Shown here piece after piece: positions 44,801 through 54,648 of a stretch of 64,000 nt of DNA; position 1 is the first letter of the stretch, and each line of letters starts with the position of its first letter. Below the pieces are notes generated by a model. The model searched no databases. It saw nothing but the letters and a program-made list of their open reading frames with translations, and was not told the DNA's origin. Origin of the DNA: Heterobasidion occidentale (lineage: Eukaryota; Basidiomycota; Agaricomycetes; Russulales; Bondarzewiaceae); assembly GCA_039111635.1 (NCBI GenBank), contig JBCAQO010000002.1, forward strand, positions 806,001-870,000. The letters are read 5' to 3'. Position numbers and translations under genes: made by a program.

Positions 44801-46983
44801 GAAGGATGACAAGAAACCTCCCAAGCGTGCCACCCAAATCTTCAAGGACACGCCTAGGGTCGGAATATTTGAGGATCACTTTGTGCGTACATATTCTTCT
44901 TTGTTCCCAGCGACTGATGTTGATTATATCGTATTCACAGAAAGATGCTGTCGAGGCATCTGGAATTTGCCAGAAGCTAAGATTTGTCAACACGACCGAC
45001 GATCTGGATGCAGACTTCAAACGTAAGCTAGACATGGTTGCTTACAAGAGATCTCTGCAAGGCGATGATGGAACTGACTTCGAGCTGATGGAACTGTGCA
45101 TCGAGCGCAAGCCAGAGACTAAGGACCCATTCCAGGATCTCGCTTCCAGTGCGACCTCTGGCGATGCAAACACAGTCTTACATCGCTCGCAGGAGGCGAC
45201 CATGAATCAAGGACAAATCTGTTCATATGCAGGCTTGCAGCTCTCGGCGCAGAACCGATTTTTCCTGTTCACTGTGGTCTTGCTTGGTGACTATGTTCGC
45301 TTCATTCGATGGGATCGCGCGGGAGCTATTGTGACTGAACGAGTCAACTGGAGGAGAGATCCTACTCATCTGATTATGTTCCTTTGGAGGTTCAACCGTT
45401 TCAATGACGTGCAACGTGGACGCGATACTTCGCTCACAAAGCCCATGGCGAGAGACATCAAGAGGGCGAAGAAAGCATTTGATGAAAGAAGAAAGCATTT
45501 GATGAACGAGCCAATTTTCTGGCTAGGCTCTTAGGTGAGGACGAGGAGACGGCCCAATGCCTCTACTCGTCCGATGCCACCTTCCACCAGTTTTGTATCA
45601 CGGACGATGACACGCACCGGAAACACTATTTCATCGCATCCAAACCTCATTGGCAGAGCGGCAGCCCGTTTGGAAGATCCACAGACGGGTACATTGCATA
45701 TGACATCACCAGACAGAAACTTGTGTATCTGAAGAACAGCTGGCGATGCTTGGAGGATGGGATCGAGAAGGAAGGAGCGACCTATCGGCACCTCGAACGA
45801 TCAGGTGTGACCGGGATCCCGACGCTGATCTGTTCTCAAGACATTCTGGGTCAAGACACGCGGACGCACGAGTACAGTTCAAAAGAGTGGTTTTGCAAGA
45901 CGACAAATCCTCCGAGGCGACACAGGCTCCACCGTTTAGTTCTGGGCGATATCGGACGGCCCTTGAGCCAATTTAGATCGTCAAAAGAGCTCGCCAGCGT
46001 TATGCGCGATGGGATGAAAGGTAAGTCGATGATGTCTTTGACACCTCGCATGCTTACCAACGTCTTTCTGTGCAGCACACGATCTGGCAATTAGATTGGC
46101 ACGCGTGCGACATGGGGATCTCAGTGCCGGCAACATTTTGACATCTGATTCAGGCAAGGGAATCTTGATTGACTGGGATCTAGCTATGAGGTTGCCAAGC
46201 GAGGATAATCAAAGGGTTGACACTCAGGGACCGCAGGGACCGACGACGAAGTGGCAAACGGTGCATCATGAGATAGCCATGTAACTCGCCTCAAAAACTG
46301 AACTCCTGTTTGCAGGGAACTTGGCAATTCATCTCGGCGGCCCGGCTCATGGATCCTGACAGCACGCGCCACGAACTTCGTGATGAACTGGAATCTGATC
46401 TTCACGTCTTGCTATACACCAGTGTCCGCTATAGAGCCAGCCACCTTCCTAAGGAACAACGTGAGGACCTCAAGAAAGCGTTCATCGAGCATTTCGACAG
46501 CAGATCTGCCACCGTGCAAGGGCGAACATCCGGAGGACGTGGAAAATACGAGTTTTTTCAACCAATCGGGCCTACTGCATTGTCTGAACTAGGCCTCGAA
46601 AAGTTCCTCAGCACCCCGCATGCCAGCCTTATCGAGGCGCTTCGAAAATTATTCGTTCCACTCTATAGTGCCCCGAGAGTGTTACAACGGATGCGAGACA
46701 TGGATCAATCTCGGGACTCTGCCCTCGAAGTCCTCAAGACTTCGGATCGATTCATAGCAATCATGGAGCAGCATCTCGAGATGGACGGATGGATGGAGAA
46801 TGATGTCAGCGATGAGCTGCGTGGCTGTGATCAACTCTTCACCGAAGCACGAGGCCTGATATTTGCGGCACGGCGTAGCTCGTTGTTGAGGGCTAACATA
46901 AAGCGCGGTAGTGGCTCTGCGGGTATGGCTAATGCGACGCCAGCGTCCCTCCCCTCTATGGCCGAATCTAATGGGGCAGACTA
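44793..46983 (+). pseudogene. FunK1-type kinase, copy 2, truncated and frameshifted
   Basis: Inverted paralogue of the gene at 38119-40253. The first 35 or so residues are replaced by repeat sequence. A 20-bp tandem duplication (AGAAGAAAGC then ATTTGATGAA, about 45469-45508) shifts the frame to a stop at 45532-45534. The correct frame then continues downstream, with intron 46022-46074 and the catalytic loop RHGDLSAGNIL and GILIDWDLAMRL still present. The C-terminus extends about 55 codons past that of copy 1, to TAG at 46982. Confidence 0.85.
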
Positions 46984-47300
46984 GTACGCTTGGTAACTTG
47001 ACATGCTAGTTTTCCATCACAACTTACGCTCTATGCTTTTCGATCCCTCCTCCATGTATATGTGATTATATGTCTAACATCTCATGTTTCACTCAATATG
47101 TCCTTCCCTGAGATTTCTAATGTCAATCTTGTCTCGTTCACCAACAGCTATCGTTCACCAACAGCCATCGGGCACCTCTATCCTGGACCATGCACCGTAC
47201 TCTACCAGCAACGCGTTCGACTTTTCGAAGCACCAAGCAGGGCCGGTATCAGGTTGCCTCAGGAATTCCAAGCGGCAGGCAGACGTTGTGATCACTTGTT
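44806..47300 (+). repeat. Inverted repeat, right arm
   Basis: Inverted match of 37875-40150. Confidence 0.85.
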
Positions 47301-47616
47301 ATGATGAATGGATGTTTCAAAGAATTGGAGAGTCATGGCGGCTAAAGGGAATGCAGATCAAATTCACAGCAGCGTCTAGCATTGTACTTATCAAAATTAT
47401 GCCGACTGCTGTCAGAGGAAATCGGATGAGAAAATAGTTGTCATCGGTTGCACGGCTTGGAAGAATTGCGCGGTATGGAAGAGCTGCACGGCAATCCTGT
47501 GAAGATTTTGCGCATACGCAGCCGCAGACAAATGAAGCACAATGTCCAACCCAGCTCTATAAAAATACCGGCATTACGAACAAGTCCATAAAACAACCTA
47601 CACAAATCAGGCCCGT
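47301..47616. other. 3' flank of gcn5
   Basis: No gene seen. It lies between the inverted repeat and the gcn5 stop codon. Confidence 0.3.
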
Positions 47617-49583
47617 TCAACTGATTTCGCGCACGCGACTGACATGATCCATCAGCACTCGTTCCATCTTAACCGCGCCCTTATAATAGATGGTATCCTC
47701 GGGATTGTACACCTTAGCGTTGTCGAACACAAGCTGAGCGTCTGCAATGAACGCGTCGAGATCTTGATATTGCCCCGTCTCGAGTTTGTGCTCCATAGTT
47801 GAGAAATCTGCGCGAAACAGTTGACGTGAGCGGGATTGGCAGGAAAAGAAGGTAGGACTGACCCATCGGATTTTGAATTACATCGTAGTAATCCGGCACC
47901 TCCTGAGCGTTGACAGGTTCCTTGAAGGGCCAGGCCTGAGGGTGAGCCTGCAAGTCTGACAGAATAGATTCCATTGCGCTGCGCTCAAAATTCTTAGTCG
48001 AGGGGCGTGCACTGAAATGGCGTGAGTGACTGACAGAACACATCCGAAACAAGAATACACGCACGGAACATTCATATTGGGCATCCACCCGCTCTCCCCT
48101 GTTGCTCGTCAGTTGCCCCGCAACAGAAAAAGAAGTCAGTACACTAACTCAAACCTGGCACGTCCTTGGGATCAATGACGAGCCCTTCCCCTTTCCCATC
48201 CTGAAACTGTGGCAGCCCCTCGTACACAATATGACTCTTCGACATCTGTCTGATCTTTGACAATATCGCTTCCCTCTGCTGTGCCACGATCTCCTTCGTG
48301 GCGAGGTAATCGACCTTTCGCAGCATCGTGCACTGATTGTTCCGCCCTCGTAGTCCTTGATATAACCTGCCCATATGGCCCGATCAAGCGTGATGTTCTT
48401 CGAAAAACCTTGCTTCTTGAAATACCCAACTGCGAAGTTATCTGCGTATGTCAGAAAATGCATCATGTCGGGGTAGGTCCGTCGGATATGAGCTTTGAAA
48501 TGATCCATCAGCAGGGCACCGTAGCCCTGTGAGATATGTCTTCAGCTTTTACTCAGATGGAAGTAAGATCGATCGACGTACCTTGACTTGATCTGCAGAT
48601 GCCGTCGCGAAAAAAAACGATCTCGGCGAAGCCGCGATGGGGGAACGGCCGGTAGCAAATTCCGCCCACGACTTTATATCCTCGTTTGCAGATGGCGAGA
48701 CATTTCGAGTTGGAGTCGTAAACCAGGCGAGCGATGTATTCGCGGGGCATCACAGGTAGCTGTTTCTGGAACAGCGTCTTCAGGTTCGTCAGGATGACGA
48801 ACGATCGCGGCTGCCCATCATTCTCGATAGGTAGGATCTTGATCACACCCTTTCGCAGCTCCTTTACCGAGATTTTCTCTGGTTTCAGGGGAGGCTATAA
48901 GAGAACGTCAGTGTGAAGGAGGATGGTCCATGAAGAAGCTCACAGAGATCGTCCGTTCAGCTGCGAAAACTCCCCGTTCATCTCTGCTTGTTGCTCGCCT
49001 GTGGGTGGCGGTATTGACGCCGGAGCAGTCTGTGCTTTTGACTTCATACTCGACGCCTTCTTGCCGCTGCGTCTTCCAGGCGGACGAGTGCCGTTGCTGG
49101 AAACGTGTGTCCCCACCATTCGGGATGCAAGAGGCCTGTTCTCGTCTTCGTCGTCTTCTGCGTCGCTCAATGGAGATGAGGAAATACGCCGTCTCTTTGC
49201 GGGTGGCTGTAAGAGTTCCTCGTCAAGCTGCGAAGAGACCGATGAAGATGGTAGTTTGTCTGTGGAAGAAAGGGCTGTAAAGTGATACATGCTCAGCCGA
49301 GTTAGATGCGCATCGAACAACGGAACGCAGCCACAGTTGCTGAGGGTATGTGCCTCGTGGCGATTGCGGTAAACTTACCGGGTGACGCCACTGCTTCTGT
49401 CAGGGGACTCGCGGCGGGCTCGGGCAGCTTGAATTGTGATCGGAGAGTTTCCATTTCTGTGTCTGTGTAGTCAAAATCCAGCAGATTCCCGCTGGCCTGT
49501 GTACAGATGGATTACAGGGACGATGAATGCTCGCAAGACACTGCACAAAAGCCATTCAAACTCCGCACCTGATGCATGGACGC

Positions 49584-51016
49584 AGGCCCCGTGAAGCTCC
49601 TATAAGGGTTTCCCGGTCAACATACCCCAAAATCAGTCAGAAATATGCTAACTTTTTGGACATTTCGCCCATGAAATATGCTAAAACCGGGAAGGGTAGT
49701 CACAATTTGTCATATTTGTCACGCTTTGTCACGCTTTGTTCAAGACCAAGTAAATTAGCAAACAGAACCCCTGCGGCGTCGAGTTCCTCTCGCAAACAAC
49801 AAAGAATCGATATAAAATGAATATGACAATGTTTCTACTGTGCTATTATCTGATCTCCAGGAGTTACAGGCTTGGGCGGTGCCAAAATCACCTTTTTCAC
49901 CTTAGATCGTGTGAGAGCTTTCCATCTTGATCCTGCTATCGGTGTCAAGCGCATTAAGTCTCGCTGGTCTCCAACCAGTGCCTTGGAACCAAGGTGGTAC
50001 AGCATGTGGGAAGCCTTTGCATGAGTGTGCAGCTCGGTCCGGTTGTCGAGACATGAAAAATAGAAAGAAGGAATGGAACTTGAGATTCCGGGGCCCAGAG
50101 CTGACTCCTCATCGGACTCCAACTCATCGGAGCTCCCAACGGTAAAGAGTCCATGTGACTATGAAAGATTAGGATCATCTGTCAGAGAATTATAAGGATA
50201 TGACTTACCAAAGTCATAGGCAGATACACACGAAGCGAGAGATACAATAGACCTGTCGTGGAGACAGCCGTGTCGATGGAACAATGCCGCTTACTGGCAC
50301 CCTTCTTGTAGATATCAAGGACCTCACCAATATAGAAACGAGCGCCTGTCGTTGTCTTGTTTTTCATCACCACATAAGAGCCTTTACGAAGGCTGTGTAC
50401 GGCATTCACATTCTTTGCAGGGAGGTTCGGGACAATGTCTGTCCAGCAATATCAACAAGTGTCCCTCAAATGATCAAATAGACTTACCAGATGACAAGAC
50501 GAGGAGAACCCGCCTCGCGGTCTCTTGCCAATGGAGCTCGCGATCCGTTTTTGGCTTTCGGAACTCCGGGTCAGTATCCTGTGCTAGTCAAACACGGTGC
50601 GAAGCCTCTCGAATTGTCATCTTCTTCGCCTTCGCAGCAGCTCCCTCCATCTCCTTCTCCGTATCTTCAATTGCGCGCTGAAATTTCGGATCTAGCATGA
50701 CGGTCCGTTGCGACTTTACCGAGGTTACTGACTGATGGGATTGACGAGCGATCAACATCTGCTTGATAGAGAGCTTGCCTTGAGAAAGAATTGCACTCTC
50801 GGCGAGGGAGAGAATGTACTCCGACTTGACAAAAGAAAACATCGGGAAATGCCGTAGGCCTAACCGGACCTAGATCGGGCACAAATATGCTAACAACCGG
50901 GAAACATGGTGCAAAATCAACCCAGAAATATGCAAAAAATGGGGAAGGATTTGGCCTATTTTCGCCCTCAAATATGCTAATTTTCCGGGAAACCCTATAG
51001 GAGCTTCACGGGGCCT
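49584..51016 (-). mobile_element. TIR transposon in a gcn5 intron, carrying a gene fragment
   Basis: The ends are inverted: AGGCCCCGTGAAGCTCCTAT then AGGGTTTCCCGG at the left, the same inverted at the right. They are flanked by ATGGACGC (49576-49583) and ACGGACGC (51017-51024), an 8-bp duplication with one change. The motif AAATATGCTAA occurs near both ends (49645, 49673, 50884, 50971; also AAATATGCAAA at 50927). There is no transposase, so it is non-autonomous. Confidence 0.85.
49835..50842 (-). pseudogene. Captured 3' end of an unknown gene inside the TIR element
   Basis: Three exons join in one frame: 50842-50509 (VKSEYILSLAESAILSQGKL), then about 50458-50210 (KGSYVVMKNKTTTGARFYIG, EVLDIYKKGASKRH), then 50159-49835 (HAKASHMLYHLGSKALVG... 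IIAQ). Introns are consensus. One TGA near 50587 replaces a codon where CGA would fit. There is no start codon region, so only the C-terminal part of a host gene was taken up. I do not recognise the family. Confidence 0.6.
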
Positions 51017-51310
51017 ACGGACGCGAAGGTTTGCGAAAATCCGCCTTAAATTGCTCCAGAAGCAGGCCAATCAAGCCACGGATCACGCACCTCCAATCGT
51101 TGCTCGAGACGCACCGCAATCTCCGCCCGACGCCCATACTCTTCTCTGCCCAGTTTGTCTGGGTCCGCACCATGCTCTTTCGCGTCATGCCCGCAAGAAC
51201 ACTGATGGAGGTATTCCGTGGGACCATCCTCGTCGTCCGAATCATACTCTACAAGGTTGGACAAGGAATTCTCTGGCTGTTTCGGTAGGTCGTCGCGAAC
51301 CACATCAGAC

Positions 51311-52353
51311 TAGGGTTCCGTGAGTAATCCCTGAATTGCTAACATGTTAATAACTTATGTTATTAACATTGTTATTAACACTGTTATTAACATTGTTATT
51401 AACACTGTTATTAACAGGCCCCCTCCAGGGGGGCACAATGTCGATGTTAATAATGTTAATAATGTTCAAAATTGTATATAATGATCAGCATTTGAATTTA
51501 CATTGAAATGTACATATTTGGGCAAGGGCCAGGTGGAAATATTGAAGGTTGTGGCTGTACAATTATGTCTTCCCTGCAAAATAATAATTTTGTCCGGGAG
51601 TGCAGAGTCTCGGACTGCATCGGTTCCCGCTCTGGACATTCCGTTACCCATTCCCCCCGCTCGCGCCATGTCCACCGAGTCAAACGACGTCAGCTTTGAG
51701 ACTGTTCTCGCAGAACTGCATCACCTGCTATTGGGAATACCTCCTATGGCACCCATGCGGTATGTACATCCCTCTCTTTCCCATGCTGCGGCTCATCTGT
51801 TCTATAGACCAAAGACAAAGTGCCAAAAAAGTGCCCGACCGTCAAGTTCCGCGATCTTGAAGACGATCTCAAGGCTGCCGTCTCTCGTTCATCACCCGAG
51901 GGCACCGCTGACATGGTGGACACTGCCACCTTCACCTTGGACAGCTCCAATTCTGACGACGACTCGGACGACTCGGACGACGACACGGATGGCCGACAGA
52001 GAGGACCCCCATGCCGGGCTTCTGCACTCAATATCGTGCAGGAGTTCGCAATCCGTGAGGAGGCCTTCGCGGATCTGCTATCTGATACTCCTAGGTACAC
52101 TGCCACGAGCCCCCCACCCCCCCTGAAGCTCCCCCTTCCATTCCCAGCTCCGAGATTGACTGGAGCTGGTGACTTCTTGTTATTAACACCACTTTCTTTA
52201 TTAACATGTAAATAAATCGGTTTTTAACATGTTAATAACACTTTATATACAATTGTTATTAATCTGTTATTAACTCATGTTAGAAATTCCTCGGAGAGGC
52301 AAATGTTATTAACATTTGTTAACAACTGTCCATGAATTACTCACGGAACCCTA
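51311..52353. mobile_element. hAT-like TIR element in gcn5 exon 1
   Basis: The ends are TAGGGTTCCGTGAGTAAT and its inverse, flanked by a perfect 8-bp duplication CATCAGAC (51303-51310 and 52354-52361), the hAT target size. Subterminal GTTATTAACA motifs are dense: five near-tandem 12-bp copies at 51355-51418, and scattered copies at 52175-52325. It is only 1.04 kb and lacks a transposase. Confidence 0.88.
51668..52215 (+). CDS. Possible gene within the hAT-like element
   Basis: ATG 51668 (MSTESNDVSFETVLAEL), a good intron near 51760-51807, then an acidic frame (VKFRDLEDDLKAAV, SNSDDDSDDSDDDTD, IVQEFAIREEAFADLLSD). The two exons join out of phase by one, so either another splice site is used or it is broken. 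Not recognised. Confidence 0.35.
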
Positions 52354-52492
52354 CATCAGACCCGTGTGGAGGCCGGAGCCCCGAGCAACAACCCTCGCAA
52401 ACCTCGCATGGGACATAGCGCGAGATTTTCGTCGATGTAGACGCTTCGGGGAGCGAAGCTAGGTCATTGGAGGCGGGATAGAGTAACTTCAT

Positions 52493-52960
52493 GGTCAAAG
52501 TGGTAGAGTCATGGCTTGGGAGTTATCAAACGGGAGAACTGTTCAAACGTCGGCTCCTGGTGTCACATGTGGTTATCTTGTGTGCCTCTTCGGGAACGGC
52601 TGAACGGTGAGACCCAGTGAAAACGCCCTCGTTTGGGAGCGAATGTGGTCGAATGGAAGCCACGTATTCGTTAGCAAAGGAACTCATTCGACCGTATTCA
52701 TTCCCAGTCCGGAAATCAGCAATGCCCTGAAATGCCATTCATTGCGGACAAATACTTAGTTTTTCACTTCACCTCATGCGATAGTATTCGGTGTGAATCA
52801 TATCCAGTTGAATACTAGCTATTGCTGGCACATATGAAGAAAAATGATTTGATTTTCGACCCAATCAAATACAGGTGAATGCCATGGAATATGATCAAAT
52901 AGGCCAATACCAGCGAATATCAGCATATACCAGCGAATACCATCATTTGCCTACACCTTC
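52493..52960. other. gcn5 upstream region
   Basis: Presumed promoter region. GAATAC/GTATTC-like words recur at 52665-52930. No gene seen. Confidence 0.3.
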
Positions 52961-53620
52961 CACACCTCCTGTATCTCCCATACCTCCTGTTCCTCCCGCT
53001 CGTCCCGCCACTCGTCCCGCCACTCGCTCCGCCACTGCTCCCGCCGCTCGTCCCGCCGCTCGTCCCGCCGCCACCGCCATTGCTCCTGCTGCTCGTCCTG
53101 CTCATCTCGCAGCTCGTCCTGCTCGTCCTGCTCATCCCGCAGCTCGTCCTGCTCCTCCCGCAGCTCGTCCTGCTCGTCCTGCTCGTCCTGCTCATCCCGC
53201 AGTGCTCGTCCCGCTGCTTGTCCCGCTTGTCCCGCTGCTTGTCCCGCTTGTCCCGCTGCTTGTCCCGCTGCTTGTCCCGCTGCTTGTCCCACTGCTTGTC
53301 CCGCCACCGTTGCTCCCGCTCCTCTCGCCGCTGCTCTCACTGCTCGTCTTGCTCCTCTCGCCGCTCCTCCCGCTGCTCCCACTCCTCGCTCTGCTCATCC
53401 CGCCGCTCCTTCCACTGCTGCTCGTCCCGCCGATCGTTGCGCCGTTCTTCCCGCCGCTGGTCCCGCTGGTCCCGCCGCCGCTCCCGCTGTTGCCCCCGCT
53501 CCTCTCACCGCTGCTCCCACTGCTCGCTCTGCTCATCCCGCTGCCCCACCCGCTGCTCATCACGCCGATCATTTCGCCGCTCGTCACACCGCTCATTCTG
53601 CTGCTCTTTCCACTTGGGTC
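52961..53620. repeat. Pyrimidine-rich minisatellite
   Basis: Imperfect tandem units of 9-15 bp built from CCCGCTGCTTGT, CTCGTCCTGCT and CCCGCCGCTC, almost purine-free on the plus strand. The regular part is 53215-53300 (12- and 9-bp units). Unit lengths are multiples of three, so several frames stay open; this explains the long Pro/Ala/Leu frame there. Confidence 0.9.
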
Positions 53621-53678
53621 GAGGTTTTTGCTGTTCGCTAAAGTCATTATAATCAGCATCAACTAGCGTACCAAAATA

Positions 53679-54059
53679 TCATAAAGATACCATCTTAGAG
53701 CATTCTTTCTTCAATTCCTTTGCATTGAGAACCGAGCAAGATGTTTTCAGAAGTCTATTTGAGTTTATAGGCAACACCCATGTACACACCTTTATCTCGT
53801 CAGACGAGAGGGCACCATAGGCTTTGGTGCACTCGTAGTAGTGTCCCTCAGGATGATCTTGGAGCCAGTGAGCCAAAAAGATGTTTCTGGCGAGAATTCG
53901 GGACAGTGTAAGTACAATGTGTCAAAAATGATATAAAGACTTACTGTGTACTTATGACATTGGCTTTGTACTTGTGCTTCGCGAAAAGCTTTGATCGTTT
54001 TTGCGCTAAGTTTAGTGCGGCGCCTTTGGAGGATCCAGAAGCGACGGCATTCGAGGAAG
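53679..54059 (-). pseudogene. 3' end of a gene cut by the family A element
   Basis: Three minus-strand exon pieces join in frame: GAALNLAQKRSKLFAKHKYK up to STQ, then NIFLAHWLQDHPEGHYYECT to DEIK, then ELKKECSKMVSL and stop at 53679. Introns are about 53948-53894 and 53780-53717. The frame runs directly into the LTR at 54060, so the 5' part of the gene lies beyond the element, off the window. Not recognised. Confidence 0.55.
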
Positions 54060-54648
54060 TGTTATGAACTGCTCGTTCAGTAACCCAAGAGTAACAGGTT
54101 CTTCCCTAGGTCGCACAATGGACTGAGTGGTGGGCGAAGTCTCGACTGTATCAGACGATAATACAGGAGGGGATAATAGTTGGCTCTAAGAATCCTGTAT
54201 GTGTAGATACAGGGGGAACAAAGAGAATAGACTGAAGATCCTCAGCCTATTCTATGGGCCTTATATACTGTATGGGGGTATAGGGTAAGAGTCCGTGTGC
54301 TTCTCCATATTCCCATATAGGAGAGCTGTGGTCGCCGTCTCTCTCAGCCGGTGCCTACTCTTGTACTTCTCCAGTCGCACTGATCCATCATGGTGCGACG
54401 AGGTGCTTACCCATAAGCCCTAAGCCCATGGCATGTGAATGCCTCTCATATTACTGTGTGAATTCTGTGAGCCTCATGTCCCTCCAATATAGCCTCTACC
54501 GATGTCTTGAAGAACCATCGGTTTTGTCGGCTCCTAAGGACATGCCGAATACCTTGGTGTACGCTCCATAGTGGAGCCGCCTAGCATGTGATGCTTGATC
54601 CATCGGATAGACCGGCCGCGAAGGGCCCCGATCGGTCAAGTCATAACA
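54060..54648 (-). mobile_element. Family A 3' LTR
   Basis: 589 bp, TGTTATGAAC..CATAACA on the plus strand. In the sense direction it has TATATAA at 54267-54261 and, 34 nt on, AGTCTATTCT (54233-54224), the presumed transcript start and self-primer. The adjoining purine tract (sense AGGAAGGGGGTAT, 54649-54661) is the polypurine primer. Confidence 0.92.

Larger units (their letters stand above)
47617..52492 (-). pseudogene. gcn5: Gcn5-type histone acetyltransferase with bromodomain, broken by two transposons and indels
   Basis: SAGA-complex lysine acetyltransferase. It starts MKLLYPASNDLASLPEAST (52492), then an N-terminal Cys/His region (CEVCEGCCSGLRPP, CSCGHDAKEHG). Intron 51090-49497 contains a TIR element. 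Then come LLDFDYTDTEMETL, a basic linker (PPAKRRR), the catalytic domain ([63 protein letters not shown]) and a bromodomain (AWPFKEPVNAQEVPDYYDV), ending at 47617. Lesions are an exonic hAT-like insertion at 51311-52353, an A8 run at 48610-48617 where A7 keeps frame, four bases missing near 48333 ([13 protein letters not shown]), and a phase problem at the exon 3/4 join. It cannot encode a full enzyme. Confidence 0.85.

Noticed and set aside
51355..51418. A CRISPR-like array
   Set aside because: The 12-bp GTTATTAACA units are contiguous, with no spacers, in a eukaryotic TIR element.
52875..53666. A 263-codon frame in the pyrimidine-rich repeat
   Set aside because: Low-complexity Pro/Ala/Leu from tandem units with lengths in multiples of three. 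Open frames occur on both strands; no start context or domain.
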